From a virus: a stretch of DNA of 41,537 nucleotides. How positions within the stretch are numbered: position 1 is the stretch's first letter; each line of letters starts with the position of its first letter. The stretch is taken from positions 1-41,537 of IMG/VR virus record IMGVR_UViG_3300036859_000304; one strand, given 5' to 3'. Both the position numbers and the translations under genes were made by a program. The notes below the pieces were generated by a model, which did not search any database, was not told where the DNA came from, and saw only the letters and a program-made list of their open reading frames with translations. Shown one piece after another: positions 30,341 through 37,752 of the stretch.

Positions 30341-32204
30341 ACTCTTCTTCTCCAATGATATCTCCCCAGTTGTCACCGATAAATCCTTCGCTGAGGAAAG
30401 GGACGTCAAATCTGCCACGTTCCATGCACTCCTTCAATTTCGCCATATGTTCAATAGCCGCTTCTCTAGGAGCGCTACCGTTGATCTCATCATGTACTGT
30501 TGCTAAGAAGATGCTTCCCGGCAACTTATTTTCCTCCCAATCTATACAGGCTTCCTTGGTTTGGTCTGCGGCGGAGCCTTGAATGAGGTAGTTGAGGAGT
30601 TTATATTCAAAACTCCTGAGACGCCCTTCAATGATTTTTGGAGGTTCCGTGTAGTATAGACGCCCACCCCACGTCCGAATCGGTAAACCCGCTCTTGCTC
30701 TTCCCTGTACGTCATCCATGAGTTCCTGAATTCCGGGCATAGCTGTGAGATAGGCACTCTTAATTCTTGCTGCTTCATCGTACGGTTGCCCGAGCTGGTG
30801 TGAGAGACCTGTAACTCCCGAACCATAGATAATTGAAAAGCCTGTGATTTTAATTGATTTTCTAGCATAGGAGACCTGAATCATGGCGAAAATAATATCC
30901 TTCGCCATTTGGTGAGGATCTAGCCCCGGATTTGCACGATATGCCTCGCACAAACTGCCGTCTTCAAAGTGGGCAAGAATACGAATTTCCTGAGAAGAGA
31001 AGTCTCGTTTGATCCATACATGTCCGTTGTCAGGTAGGCAATAGCGTCGCATAAGGGGCAACGGATGTAGTCCTTCGGGAACCAAGAGAGGAGTTCCATC
31101 GGAGTAAACGAACTCAGTGGGCACATTTTGAAAGTTAGGGGAGTCTGAAGATAGACGCCCGGTTTGAGTCCCCTTGTTGTCCGTGAGCTTACCCCCTTCA
31201 CGATATTGCTTAACTTGATTCCAATTCGGGTGAACACGGCCATCTTTCTCCGACATTGCCAGCCACGGACGCATGAATGTTTGCAGACAGGTCTTTAGAG
31301 CCGACCTATACTCGTGTAAAATCTTTACTTCGGGATTGTTTATCTGTAAATTTCCCTTCGCCTTAGACTTCTTACCCGTCTTGGTCAGTACCCACTCCGT
31401 AACAAACCCCTTTTGCTCAAGCGCGTCAGCGAACACGCCAGTGTCGTCAAGTGTCCCGCTAGAGACAGACAATGCTTGCTCCAAACGATCAGTAGAGACG
31501 GCCAGACAAGCTTCATACGCAGTGACGTGATGAGAAAGAGTGTCAGTATCAATTCGTATACCACGACGAGTAGCACGATGAAGATGAGGAAATAACCGGC
31601 GTTCTCTATCATAAGCTGCCTCCATTCCATCTGCTACGATGCGTGCATGAAGAAGATCAAATAATCTCCGAGTCCGCACAACGTCACCGATAGCATAAGG
31701 TCCGACCAGCTCAGCTGGAGCCTTTGATATAAAGGCTCCAGCAGTCTTAGGTGTAGCTTCGGGGATGTTTGCCAATATCCACGAATGAAGAGCATCCTGC
31801 TCAGACGGTTCCATCCCAAGGTAACGATCTGCAGAAGGCTTAAGAGAAAGTGTAGATGAATAGGGATCAGCAAGAAAAAGAAGATACATCGTATCATGTA
31901 CTCTCTCCCAGTCATTCCACGGCCAATTGTCTACTCCATCCAAGAAATATTCTGCAGCGACTGTAACATCAAATCCAGCGTGGTGGAAAAGCAATGGAGT
32001 ATTTCCGTGCCATCTAACGATTTTACGTAGATACTCACGGCATTCTTCCCATGTACAGTTATTTCCACTCGGGTGCCCAAATCCAAGATAGGCTGGTTCT
32101 TGTCCAGGCACCCAGACAGCAAGACCAACAGGTCGTGGAGGGTTAACAATGGGATTTCCTACAATGGCTTCAGTTTCGAAGTCCAACGTAATTGGTTCGA
32201 TCAT
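30315..32204 (-). CDS. family A DNA polymerase with 3'-5' exonuclease
   Basis: This 629-residue replicative polymerase has the proofreading domain with TLDFETEAI (motif I), FHHAGFDVTVAAEYF (II) and YAIGDVVRTRRLF (III). Polymerase motifs are TGRLSSDSPNFQNVP, then motif A IKRDFSSQEIRILAHF near residue 400, motif B RKSIKITGFSIIYG near 450, and motif C ATVHDEI near 570. All catalytic carboxylates are present. Phe stands at the position that in Pol I discriminates against dideoxynucleotides. There is no N-terminal 5'-nuclease. AAGGGG five bases before the ATG fixes the start. A structured leader precedes it. Confidence 0.95.
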   Translation of the reverse strand: MIEPITLDFETEAIVGNPIVNPPRPVGLAVWVPGQEPAYLGFGHPSGNNCTWEECREYLRKIVRWHGNTPLLFHHAGFDVTVAAEYFLDGVDNWPWNDWERVHDTMYLLFLADPYSSTLSLKPSADRYLGMEPSEQDALHSWILANIPEATPKTAGAFISKAPAELVGPYAIGDVVRTRRLFDLLHARIVADGMEAAYDRERRLFPHLHRATRRGIRIDTDTLSHHVTAYEACLAVSTDRLEQALSVSSGTLDDTGVFADALEQKGFVTEWVLTKTGKKSKAKGNLQINNPEVKILHEYRSALKTCLQTFMRPWLAMSEKDGRVHPNWNQVKQYREGGKLTDNKGTQTGRLSSDSPNFQNVPTEFVYSDGTPLLVPEGLHPLPLMRRYCLPDNGHVWIKRDFSSQEIRILAHFEDGSLCEAYRANPGLDPHQMAKDIIFAMIQVSYARKSIKITGFSIIYGSGVTGLSHQLGQPYDEAARIKSAYLTAMPGIQELMDDVQGRARAGLPIRTWGGRLYYTEPPKIIEGRLRSFEYKLLNYLIQGSAADQTKEACIDWEENKLPGSIFLATVHDEINGSAPREAAIEHMAKLKECMERGRFDVPFLSEGFIGDNWGDIIGEEEYVQQTNQR

Positions 32205-32218
32205 ATATTCCCCTTAAA

Positions 32219-32297
32219 AATCCGGGAGCGCGCCTTCACACGTTTAAGGGGGGCACAGTCTAGAGCGGGCCCCTGAAGGAGTTTTTCGCCCCGGATT
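32219..32297 (-). promoter_or_regulatory. three-tier nested stem structure in the polymerase leader (attenuator candidate)
   Basis: Three nested inverted repeats occur in the 99-base gap before the polymerase gene. The outer is AATCCGGG (32219-32226) with CCCGGATT (32290-32297). The middle is CCTTCA (32233-32238) with TGAAGG (32274-32279). The inner is GGGGC (32250-32254) with GCCCC (32269-32273). On the minus-strand RNA the outer stem ends directly in a UUUUU run, and the ribosome site AAGGGG follows at once. It could be an attenuator or a translation-control structure for the polymerase. Confidence 0.6.
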
Positions 32298-32303
32298 ACA
32301 GAC

Positions 32304-32531
32304 TTATCGCGTAATGTGCTTCACCGCCCACATCACGGCTTCTTCAATTTTAGTCTTTGCGATCGACAATTCCCTACTTTGTCCAAGGCTTTCCACATAT
32401 TCGTGGAAAGCCAGTCCGTCATCCTTCAGCTTCTGTATCGCAGCTTTTTCAATATCCGAAAGGACACGATAGGCATGACGCATCACGTTATTGACAGTTC
32501 GTTCATCGCTCTTTGAATCTACACTTGACAT
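32304..32531 (-). CDS. Acb2/Tad1-hairpin-like anti-CBASS protein
   Basis: This 75-residue helical protein has LSDIEKAAIQKLKDDGLAF followed by SLGQSRELSIAKTKIEEAV and MWAVKHIT. This helix-hairpin pattern, with a conserved 'SREls.AkTKiEEAvMWa.khI', is that of the Acb2 family (Acb2_Tad1 hairpin). Acb2 hexamers soak up cyclic di- and trinucleotides made by CBASS immune systems. The ATG overlaps the previous stop as TAATG. If correct, the gene protects the phage from cyclic-nucleotide signalling defence. The assignment rests on the motif only. Confidence 0.65.
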   Translation of the reverse strand: MSSVDSKSDERTVNNVMRHAYRVLSDIEKAAIQKLKDDGLAFHEYVESLGQSRELSIAKTKIEEAVMWAVKHITR

Positions 32532-33280
32532 TAGAATTTCCTCGCTTTACCTTCCGCCGGAGCCTTCATCGGGTCACTGCCCGGCACCGTAAGACCTGAA
32601 GAGTCAAACGGAGTGAGAAGAATTTCCTCTGCCTGAGCGATCCTTCCATGGAGCTGACCCAAGAACTCATCGGGAATTTGAGTTACTGTCTTAAACAGAA
32701 CCTCAAACTGGTTGACCGGATGCGGTCTTGCACTGATATTCGCTACCGCTGCCCACGGAGGGATTCCATATTCAGCAGAAAGAGCGTTAACCCAGACTCC
32801 CCAATGTTTAACAGACGTGACAGGTACCGTAAGAACTGCAAGTTCTGCTGTCTTGAAGTTCCCATCCTTGAGTACCGTAGCCGGTAGAAGTGCAAGCCGT
32901 CGGCGCTCCTTACATGCTTTATGATTCTTTCCAGGTCTTTTGGGATTGGGGGACCAATGGAAGTTCGTACAAAGGTCACATCTTTCTGCCTGTCTAGATA
33001 CAGCCTTATCAGAAGGGACCATTTCTTCCCCTGTGATCGACAGGGAAAAACAGTCTGGTGGACTGATGTTGTTTGGGTCAAAGGGCTTTGTGTCATATCG
33101 CTGCTCAGTACAAGATGCGATAATGATGCAGTCCAGATTGTTTCCAGGGATCTGCTGTCCCTGATACATCATCACTCCGGCACGGAGTCCAATCTGGCTG
33201 GTGGAGGGTCTTTCTCTGCTGGCAATCTCCTTAGCGTCTTTCGCTAATTCTTCTTTCCAATTCGTTACTTCTGTGCCCAT
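32531..33280 (-). CDS. ssDNA-binding-like replication protein with zinc ribbon
   Basis: This 249-residue protein contains a metal-binding segment ERCDLCTNFHW, then GKNHKACKERRRLALLP. This 'C..C......GK.kaCk..RRLal' arrangement recurs in phage proteins encoded near DNA polymerase and is taken to be an ssDNA-binding or recombination mediator. The rest is beta-rich (AELAVLTVPVTSVKHW) with a charged C-terminal tail. It lies two genes upstream of the polymerase. A strong terminator precedes it, so an unseen promoter or read-through must drive it. Confidence 0.5.
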   Translation of the reverse strand: MGTEVTNWKEELAKDAKEIASRERPSTSQIGLRAGVMMYQGQQIPGNNLDCIIIASCTEQRYDTKPFDPNNISPPDCFSLSITGEEMVPSDKAVSRQAERCDLCTNFHWSPNPKRPGKNHKACKERRRLALLPATVLKDGNFKTAELAVLTVPVTSVKHWGVWVNALSAEYGIPPWAAVANISARPHPVNQFEVLFKTVTQIPDEFLGQLHGRIAQAEEILLTPFDSSGLTVPGSDPMKAPAEGKARKF

Positions 33281-33299
33281 GAGTTTTGCGCCTATAAAA

Positions 33300-33327
33300 A
33301 AGACCGTGAGGGAAGTCCCACGGTCTT
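33300..33327 (-). terminator. intrinsic terminator upstream of the SSB-like gene
   Basis: AAGACCGTG (33300-33308) pairs with CACGGTCTT (33319-33327). Inner GGGA/TCCC bases extend the stem. On the minus strand a six-T run follows directly (CGGTCTTTTTTATAGG). It lies 18 bases after the stop of the gene at 33346 and should end that transcript efficiently. Confidence 0.85.
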
Positions 33328-33345
33328 AGGAAGTATACGCGTTAT

Positions 33346-33645
33346 TTACTCGGGCTGCAAGTTGACTTTACTCACTCCTTCAGCCGGCAGCCACCCACGA
33401 ATCTGTTCGTAATATTCGATCGGGAGGTCGTTTGACTTGATGGCCGCCCGTCCACTCCACCAAGGGCCTAACCACGCCAGCTCAACTTCCACAGGCCCCT
33501 TGATCCCGGGAACCATGAATTTCCCCAAATCAGTAAACTGTGGGCTTGCCGGAATTGACCCAAGAAGCTTACCCGGATCACAGCAGCAGCGAACCTCTAT
33601 TCTCTGCCCTTGATCAGCTACAGATTCTACTACCCCTAGATTCAT
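33346..33645 (-). CDS. small protein, unknown
   Basis: This 99-residue protein is rich in Gly, Val, Pro and Trp (VEVELAWLGPWWSGRAAIKS) with RCCCDPGKLL near the N-terminus. It is probably beta-rich. AGGTAAAG lies just before the ATG, which overlaps the previous stop as ATGA. The terminator at 33300-33327 follows. No family is recognised. Confidence 0.55.
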   Translation of the reverse strand: MNLGVVESVADQGQRIEVRCCCDPGKLLGSIPASPQFTDLGKFMVPGIKGPVEVELAWLGPWWSGRAAIKSNDLPIEYYEQIRGWLPAEGVSKVNLQPE

Positions 33646-33830
33646 TTCTTTACCTCATTTAAAAATCGTTGTATAGCCGGTTCTTTCGGTTGTTTCCGCG
33701 ATTCACGGATTTGCTCAACCTTGACGTACAGGGAATTTATGTGCGACTCTGATAACCTCTTTATATGAATGGTACTTAGAATTGATTTTCCATAATTTTC
33801 TGGTCTTCCTTTCAGCTTGTACCTCACCAC
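33642..33830 (-). CDS. small basic protein, unknown
   Basis: This 62-residue basic protein (KLKGRPENYGKSILSTIHIK, then RESRKQPKEPAIQRFLNEV) starts at one of two adjacent GTG codons preceded by AAAGGATC. It overlaps both neighbours. No family is recognised. It could be a small nucleic-acid-binding protein. Confidence 0.5.
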   Translation of the reverse strand: MVRYKLKGRPENYGKSILSTIHIKRLSESHINSLYVKVEQIRESRKQPKEPAIQRFLNEVKK

Positions 33831-34066
33831 TTGATCCTTTTCTTCAGTGGTGGCGGTGGCGGGATGGGATTTTTTACGGGAAGACCCACGCCTTGCAGAT
33901 TATCAATCTGCGATGGACTCACCAGTATGTGTTCTCCCACCGCCACATTCTGATTTCTGTCCATAATCAAGACCTGTAAGGTCCACATCCCATGTGGAGA
34001 TCTCACCAGTCTGGTCTTGGCCCACGCGAATTCTTCATCCCTGTAGAGTGTTATGTAGACATTCAT
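33824..34066 (-). CDS. small protein with Pro-rich tail, unknown
   Basis: This 80-residue protein has strands such as MNVYITLYRDEEFAWAKTR and WTLQVLIMDRNQNVAVG, and ends in a run of prolines followed by LKKRIKW. GGGGA precedes the ATG. It is the first gene after the terminator at 34086-34111. No family is recognised. Confidence 0.5.
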   Translation of the reverse strand: MNVYITLYRDEEFAWAKTRLVRSPHGMWTLQVLIMDRNQNVAVGEHILVSPSQIDNLQGVGLPVKNPIPPPPPLKKRIKW

Positions 34067-34085
34067 ACGATTTTCCCCACGAAAG

Positions 34086-34111
34086 GGCCCGACAGTCAGG
34101 GCTGCCGGGCC
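34086..34111 (-). terminator. hairpin terminator after the 151-residue gene
   Basis: GGCCCGACA (34086-34094) pairs with TGCCGGGCC (34103-34111) with one G-U pair and an eight-base loop. On the minus strand CTTTCGTGG follows, so the T-run is short. It lies nine bases after the stop at 34121. Confidence 0.65.
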
Positions 34112-34120
34112 GGAAAGGTT

Positions 34121-34576
34121 TCACACCTTGTTCGCGTTGTGTTCGCTTTCGTCAGTGTAGTCCGCAGGATTGGACACTACCATCGCCCCACGCAGTGCCA
34201 TCGGCTGACGAACCGCCGCGCGCTGGTTGCGAAGCATCTCCTCCGCCCGCAGCAGGTCCAACTCACGGGCCAAGTGAGCTTCTCGTTCCTGCGGCTTGCA
34301 CATCAGCAGTGCCCGCATGATCGTATCGGCTTGCTCCCCAAACACCATTTTCATGTAGTGGTGGGAGAACAGGAGGGTGTCGGCACTCGGCACTTCCTGT
34401 ACATCCCTCCGCCCACCTTCCAGGTCGCGCTTGAACACCAAATGGTGATTAATCACCACCACGGTTCCCTGCCCGAAGGCCCGCTTAAAGAACTCTTCAA
34501 ACACCCCGTAGCCTGCGTGGTTACGATTCATCTCAGACAACACAATGTTGTCGTGGTTGTACACGTATCCAGTCAT
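34121..34576 (-). CDS. 151-residue protein, unknown
   Basis: The N-terminal half is mixed (NHAGYGVFEEFFKRAFGQG, TVVVINHHLVFKRDLEGG, and a His-rich SADTLLFSHHYMKMVF). The C-terminal half is a charged helix (KPQEREAHLARELDLLRAEE) ending in a short acidic tail. The stretch is visibly more GC-rich than the replication genes. It stands alone between two terminators, suggesting separately controlled expression. The function is unknown. Confidence 0.6.
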   Translation of the reverse strand: MTGYVYNHDNIVLSEMNRNHAGYGVFEEFFKRAFGQGTVVVINHHLVFKRDLEGGRRDVQEVPSADTLLFSHHYMKMVFGEQADTIMRALLMCKPQEREAHLARELDLLRAEEMLRNQRAAVRQPMALRGAMVVSNPADYTDESEHNANKV

Positions 34577-34599
34577 TGTTCTAGCCCTTTCAGAAAGAA

Positions 34600-34627
34600 A
34601 AGGGGTACGCCGCCCGGCGTACCCCTT
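34600..34627 (-). terminator. intrinsic terminator between two small leftward genes
   Basis: AAGGGGTACGCCG (34600-34612) and CGGCGTACCCCTT (34615-34627) form a perfect 13-bp inverted repeat with only two bases between the arms, so the real loop opens a few pairs. On the minus strand TTCTTTC follows. It lies six bases after the stop at 34634. Confidence 0.75.
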
Positions 34628-34633
34628 GGTCCA

Positions 34634-34864
34634 TCAACCCATGTCCACCGCGTCAGCGCTCTGCTGGTCGAACTCCCGCACGGCCTCGGCAATCACGCCG
34701 CCACCTTCCGCCTGCTCAATGGCGGCTTCATCAAGGATGGGTGTGGCGCCGGAAATCACACCCCTGCCCAGCGTTTCCTCCGAAGCCAGTTCTACAGCCA
34801 TAGGTCCGCCGTTGCGGATGTCGTTCGCAACCAGCTCTTTCTGCTCTTCCGTCGGTCTATTCAC
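34634..34864 (-). CDS. small acidic protein, first leftward gene from the divergent promoter
   Basis: This 76-residue acidic protein (ELVANDIRNGGPMAVELASE, LDEAAIEQAEGGGVIAEAV) starts at a GTG with AAGGGG eight bases upstream. It is directly downstream of the -10 at 34916-34911, so it is probably among the earliest transcribed genes. It is followed by a terminator. No family is recognised. A host-interacting role is possible from position only. Confidence 0.55.
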   Translation of the reverse strand: MNRPTEEQKELVANDIRNGGPMAVELASEETLGRGVISGATPILDEAAIEQAEGGGVIAEAVREFDQQSADAVDMG

Positions 34865-34910
34865 TTGTCATACCCCTTGCTATATCCGCCCGGTTGGGCG
34901 GGCACGCGCC

Positions 34911-34916
34911 ATTATA
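34911..34916 (-). promoter_or_regulatory. -10 element of the leftward early promoter
   Basis: The minus strand has a perfect TATAAT at 34916-34911, 47 bases before the GTG at 34864. The -35 at the expected place (AACACT) is poor, so an activator or UP-type sequence may assist. It faces the rightward promoter at 34946-34974. Confidence 0.45.
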
Positions 34917-34945
34917 AAGGGTGACATTTTACGAGTGTTTGCGGA

Positions 34946-34974
34946 TTGCTCATGAGGAGGGCGCCGCGTATAAT
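34946..34974 (+). promoter_or_regulatory. sigma70 promoter of the primase-helicase gene
   Basis: TTGCTC (34946-34951) and a perfect TATAAT (34969-34974) are separated by 17 bases. Transcription should begin near 34981, giving a leader of about 130 bases with two hairpins before the ATG at 35114. Together with the leftward -10 at 34911 this forms a divergent promoter pair, the likely starting point of early transcription. Confidence 0.75.
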
Positions 34975-34997
34975 AGTTTCCCACTCTCCAAATGAAA

Positions 34998-35068
34998 AGA
35001 CCCGAACGTCCAAGGGGTAGAACGTTCGGGTCTAGGGGAGGCGGTGACCAAGTGACCGGAATCACCGC
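34998..35068. promoter_or_regulatory. two hairpins in the primase-helicase leader
   Basis: AGACCCGAACGT (34998-35009) and ACGTTCGGGTCT (35022-35033) form a perfect 12-bp stem. GCGGTGA (35041-35047) pairs with TCACCGC (35062-35068). The first stem is followed by a T-run only on the minus strand (TCTTTTCATTTGG), so as a terminator it points leftward, although no leftward gene lies upstream of it. On the plus strand both stems sit in the 5' leader and may regulate the primase-helicase. Confidence 0.6.
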
Positions 35069-35113
35069 AGGAAAATACTACCACCGAATACGTAGAAGTG
35101 CAAGGGGTTTTCT

Positions 35114-37108
35114 ATGAATGATAAAGTGGTCAGCCTAAGACCGCTCCCATTCAAAGTCCCGAAACCTGTAGAGTCTCAATTCTTTCAATACGACGATTCC
35201 AGAAATTTAGAATTCATGCGGAATGACCTTGCTAAGTCAGGTCTTGCTCCGGAGGATATCTATGCTTATACATCAAGTTTTCTCAAGAAAGAAGGTGCCA
35301 CGGCTAGCTATGGGATACCGTACTTCGGCTTGGACGGTAAACCGCTTGTTGACCGGGAAGGATATCCTGTCATGTGGCGTGCTCGGTTTGCCCTGTCTCA
35401 GTATTCCAAAGAAAGCCGATACACCCAACCCAATGCTGAACAACTCCTCAAATATGATCTCCCGTCCCACATCCCATATATTCCACCCAAGCTTTTTGAA
35501 ATAGAGGGGGACACCCTTGTCTGCTGCGAAGGTGAAAAGAAGACCGCTGCTGTCCTCAAATATCTACGTCTACCCGGATTCGGGATTGGTGGATGTCAGA
35601 TGTGGCGTGATCCGGACAAAAGTGGTTCTGTCCATAGATGGATCTTGCAGCTTGCCCGGATCCGAAACATCAAAAAGTTCCTTATCATCCCAGATGGGGA
35701 TGTTATGCGGTACGATATCTGCTCAGCTTATGGAACTTTTGCCCATAGTTTACGAGCAGCCGATTTCCAAGTGGAGATCGTTGATACTGGCGGAAAGATC
35801 GATGACCTTCTCGTGTCATGGGGATGTCTTTCTCGGCAAACTTTTGATAGTTTGCCAAGAATTGATCCTGACACCCTCGTACAGAGCCCAGATTTACTCG
35901 CACGGAAATATAATCTCGCTTTTCGCCAAGACTCTAAAGGAGGAGTTGTCGTTCATCAACACACCGCCAACATAATGAAACTAATGGAGGAACATAATGC
36001 ATTTCCAAGATTGTGGCGAAATACAGATACAAATAGAGTCATGGTGGGCGAGAAAGCTGCTGAGCCTGACCTTACGGAAATGGAAATCGCTAACTATTTC
36101 CAACACAACCTACGATTCGACAAAGTCACTTCCCGGATTGTATATCAGTGCATTCAAGCCCTCGCCAAGAAGAATTCCCGATCCCCATTCCTTGAGTATG
36201 TACGTTCACAAGTTTGGGACGGTCGCAGTAGAATACGCACGTGGATATCTAAACTTTGGGGAACTGAAGATAACGATTACATCCAAGAAGTTTCCGAAAA
36301 GTGGCTTGTCTCGGCGTGCGCACGACTTGACAAACCGGGTACAAAGATAGATTGGATGATGATAGTCATCGGTCCACAGGCGACCGGTAAGACTTCTATG
36401 CCGGGAATCCTATTCAAGGGTTCTAACCTCACTCTATATGGAGAGCAGAATGACAAAGATCTCCATATGTTGATGCATTCGTCACTCTGTGTAGGATTTG
36501 ACGAATTGGACTCCTTCGGTAAGAGGGAGAGCAGTAACCTCAAAGCGATGATAACTAGGAACGAAGATGCATTTAGACCTCCATATGGAGCTTCAGTTGA
36601 AGTGTTTCCACGAAGATTCACTCTTTACGGATGCGGAAACCGCTACGAATTTCTCCAACATGATTCTTCAGGGTACAGACGTTACGCCGTTGTTGAAGTT
36701 TCTAAGCTCCTTAATTTCCATGGACTTGAAAGTGAACGTGATCAACTTTGGGCCGAAGCTTGGCACAGATACCAAGAAGGGGGGCTAGACTATTGGGAAA
36801 TCAAGGACGCGTCATCAGTAGCACAGCGATACGCGATTGCGAATCCTTTTGAGGATTCCATTGCAGAATTCTTTAACAAGAAACGAACAGACAAAATTGG
36901 GGGTTCAAAGGAGTTAACCACCATCTACTTCACCATCAAGGAAGTACTCACCTACCTTGGACACGAACGTGAAAGTAGAAACTCTTCTCTTATCCGGGAT
37001 ATGAGCGAGTCACTGAGAAAGTTCGGCTGTCTAAAGCCTGAGAAATCTACTCGTCATCCTGACACAGGAGTGGTCGGGAAGTGGTATTCGTACGAGTTTA
37101 AGGATTAA
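35114..37108 (+). CDS. TOPRIM-type primase fused to VapE-like SF3 helicase
   Basis: This 664-residue protein would prime and unwind DNA at the fork. The N-terminal part has a TOPRIM-like core: CCEGEKKTAAVLKYL near residue 137, then FLIIPDGD and EIVDTGGKIDDLLV. The C-terminal part is a VapE/virulence-associated-E-type ATPase with Walker A GPQATGKTSM near residue 420, Walker B CVGFDELDSF near 460, and a sensor-type TLYGCGNRYEFL. AAGGGG precedes the ATG. It is a single-gene rightward unit separate from the polymerase operon, with its own promoter and terminator. Confidence 0.85.
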   Translation: MNDKVVSLRPLPFKVPKPVESQFFQYDDSRNLEFMRNDLAKSGLAPEDIYAYTSSFLKKEGATASYGIPYFGLDGKPLVDREGYPVMWRARFALSQYSKESRYTQPNAEQLLKYDLPSHIPYIPPKLFEIEGDTLVCCEGEKKTAAVLKYLRLPGFGIGGCQMWRDPDKSGSVHRWILQLARIRNIKKFLIIPDGDVMRYDICSAYGTFAHSLRAADFQVEIVDTGGKIDDLLVSWGCLSRQTFDSLPRIDPDTLVQSPDLLARKYNLAFRQDSKGGVVVHQHTANIMKLMEEHNAFPRLWRNTDTNRVMVGEKAAEPDLTEMEIANYFQHNLRFDKVTSRIVYQCIQALAKKNSRSPFLEYVRSQVWDGRSRIRTWISKLWGTEDNDYIQEVSEKWLVSACARLDKPGTKIDWMMIVIGPQATGKTSMPGILFKGSNLTLYGEQNDKDLHMLMHSSLCVGFDELDSFGKRESSNLKAMITRNEDAFRPPYGASVEVFPRRFTLYGCGNRYEFLQHDSSGYRRYAVVEVSKLLNFHGLESERDQLWAEAWHRYQEGGLDYWEIKDASSVAQRYAIANPFEDSIAEFFNKKRTDKIGGSKELTTIYFTIKEVLTYLGHERESRNSSLIRDMSESLRKFGCLKPEKSTRHPDTGVVGKWYSYEFKD

Positions 37109-37111
37109 AAA

Positions 37112-37146
37112 GAAGGGCGACAGGGAAATCTACCCTGCCGCCCTTC
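37112..37146. terminator. bidirectional terminator between primase-helicase and family A copy 3
   Basis: GAAGGGCGACAGGG (37112-37125) and CCCTGCCGCCCTTC (37133-37146) form a 14-bp stem with one G-U pair and a seven-base loop. On the minus strand TTTTTAATCC follows. It lies four bases after the plus-strand stop and ten before the minus-strand stop, so it serves both converging genes. Confidence 0.85.
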
Positions 37147-37156
37147 CGCTTCGTGC

Positions 37157-37495
37157 TTACGGTTGGAGAGACATTACACCTTGACGCACGAAAAACCTCA
37201 CCCACCCACTCGGCGGTTCAGCCGCACCGTTCTTGGTACGTGACGGAGGGTTCTCCTTCACGCTGTCCAGAAACTCGCTTTCTGGCTTGCCGTCGTATTC
37301 CTTGATCCGCTGGTACCACGCCTCACGGGCCGTCTTGCCTCGGTAAGTCGCGTCCTTCTTGAGTACCTTGATTTTCTGTGGCCGAGCCGTCGCGGGGGCA
37401 GCCTCTGCTTTCACCTCCGACTTGCTCGCACTTGCAGCGTTCGCCGCCTTAGTCTTCGTTTCCACGTTCTTTGTCACTTTCTTACGGGGTTTCAC
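37157..37495 (-). CDS. family A protein, copy 3
   Basis: This 112-residue protein has a Lys/Ala/Thr-rich tail (KAANAASASKSEVKAEAAP) followed by the shared domain: TYRGKTAREAWYQRIKEYDG, KPESEFLDSVKENPP, and EPPSGWVRFFVRQGV at the end. It is closest to copy 1, sharing the spacer before the Pro-Ser-Gly-Trp motif. The GTG at 37495 is chosen because GGAGG lies five bases upstream. It is monocistronic, with a promoter at 37583-37611 and the strong terminator at 37112-37146. Function unknown. Confidence 0.85.
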   Translation of the reverse strand: MKPRKKVTKNVETKTKAANAASASKSEVKAEAAPATARPQKIKVLKKDATYRGKTAREAWYQRIKEYDGKPESEFLDSVKENPPSRTKNGAAEPPSGWVRFFVRQGVMSLQP

Positions 37496-37582
37496 AATTA
37501 CCTCCAATTCTGCCTTGCGCGGCAGTCATACATCACCCCCGGTACATCGTTGCTCACCAGCTTCTGGGGCCGGCGTAGGCCA

Positions 37583-37611
37583 AGCATGGCATTGGAGTTT
37601 TTAGAGTGCAA
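37583..37611 (-). promoter_or_regulatory. promoter candidate of family A copy 3
   Basis: On the minus strand TTGCAC (37611-37606) is followed after 17 bases by CATGCT (37588-37583), with TGC directly before the -10. This is the same -35, spacing and extended -10 as the promoter of copy 2, which is the main support because the -10 itself is weak. The leader would be about 80 bases. Confidence 0.5.
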
Positions 37612-37752
37612 GTGGGGATTGATCCCCTGCTCGACGGCTCGGAATGGGGGCCTGTGGGGTGGTACGGGGTGTGGGGAAATCGCCGCACCACGGGGCTCAG
37701 AATGCGGCAGGGCTGGCATTCCCTTTGCAACGCGCGCATGCACCCGCTGCGT

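Noticed and set aside
33992-34924. A 310-codon open frame on the plus strand
   Set aside because: It is His/Pro-rich, has no ribosome site, and lies antisense to two well-supported leftward genes (34121-34576, 34634-34864) and across their terminators. It is a shadow of GC-rich coding sequence.
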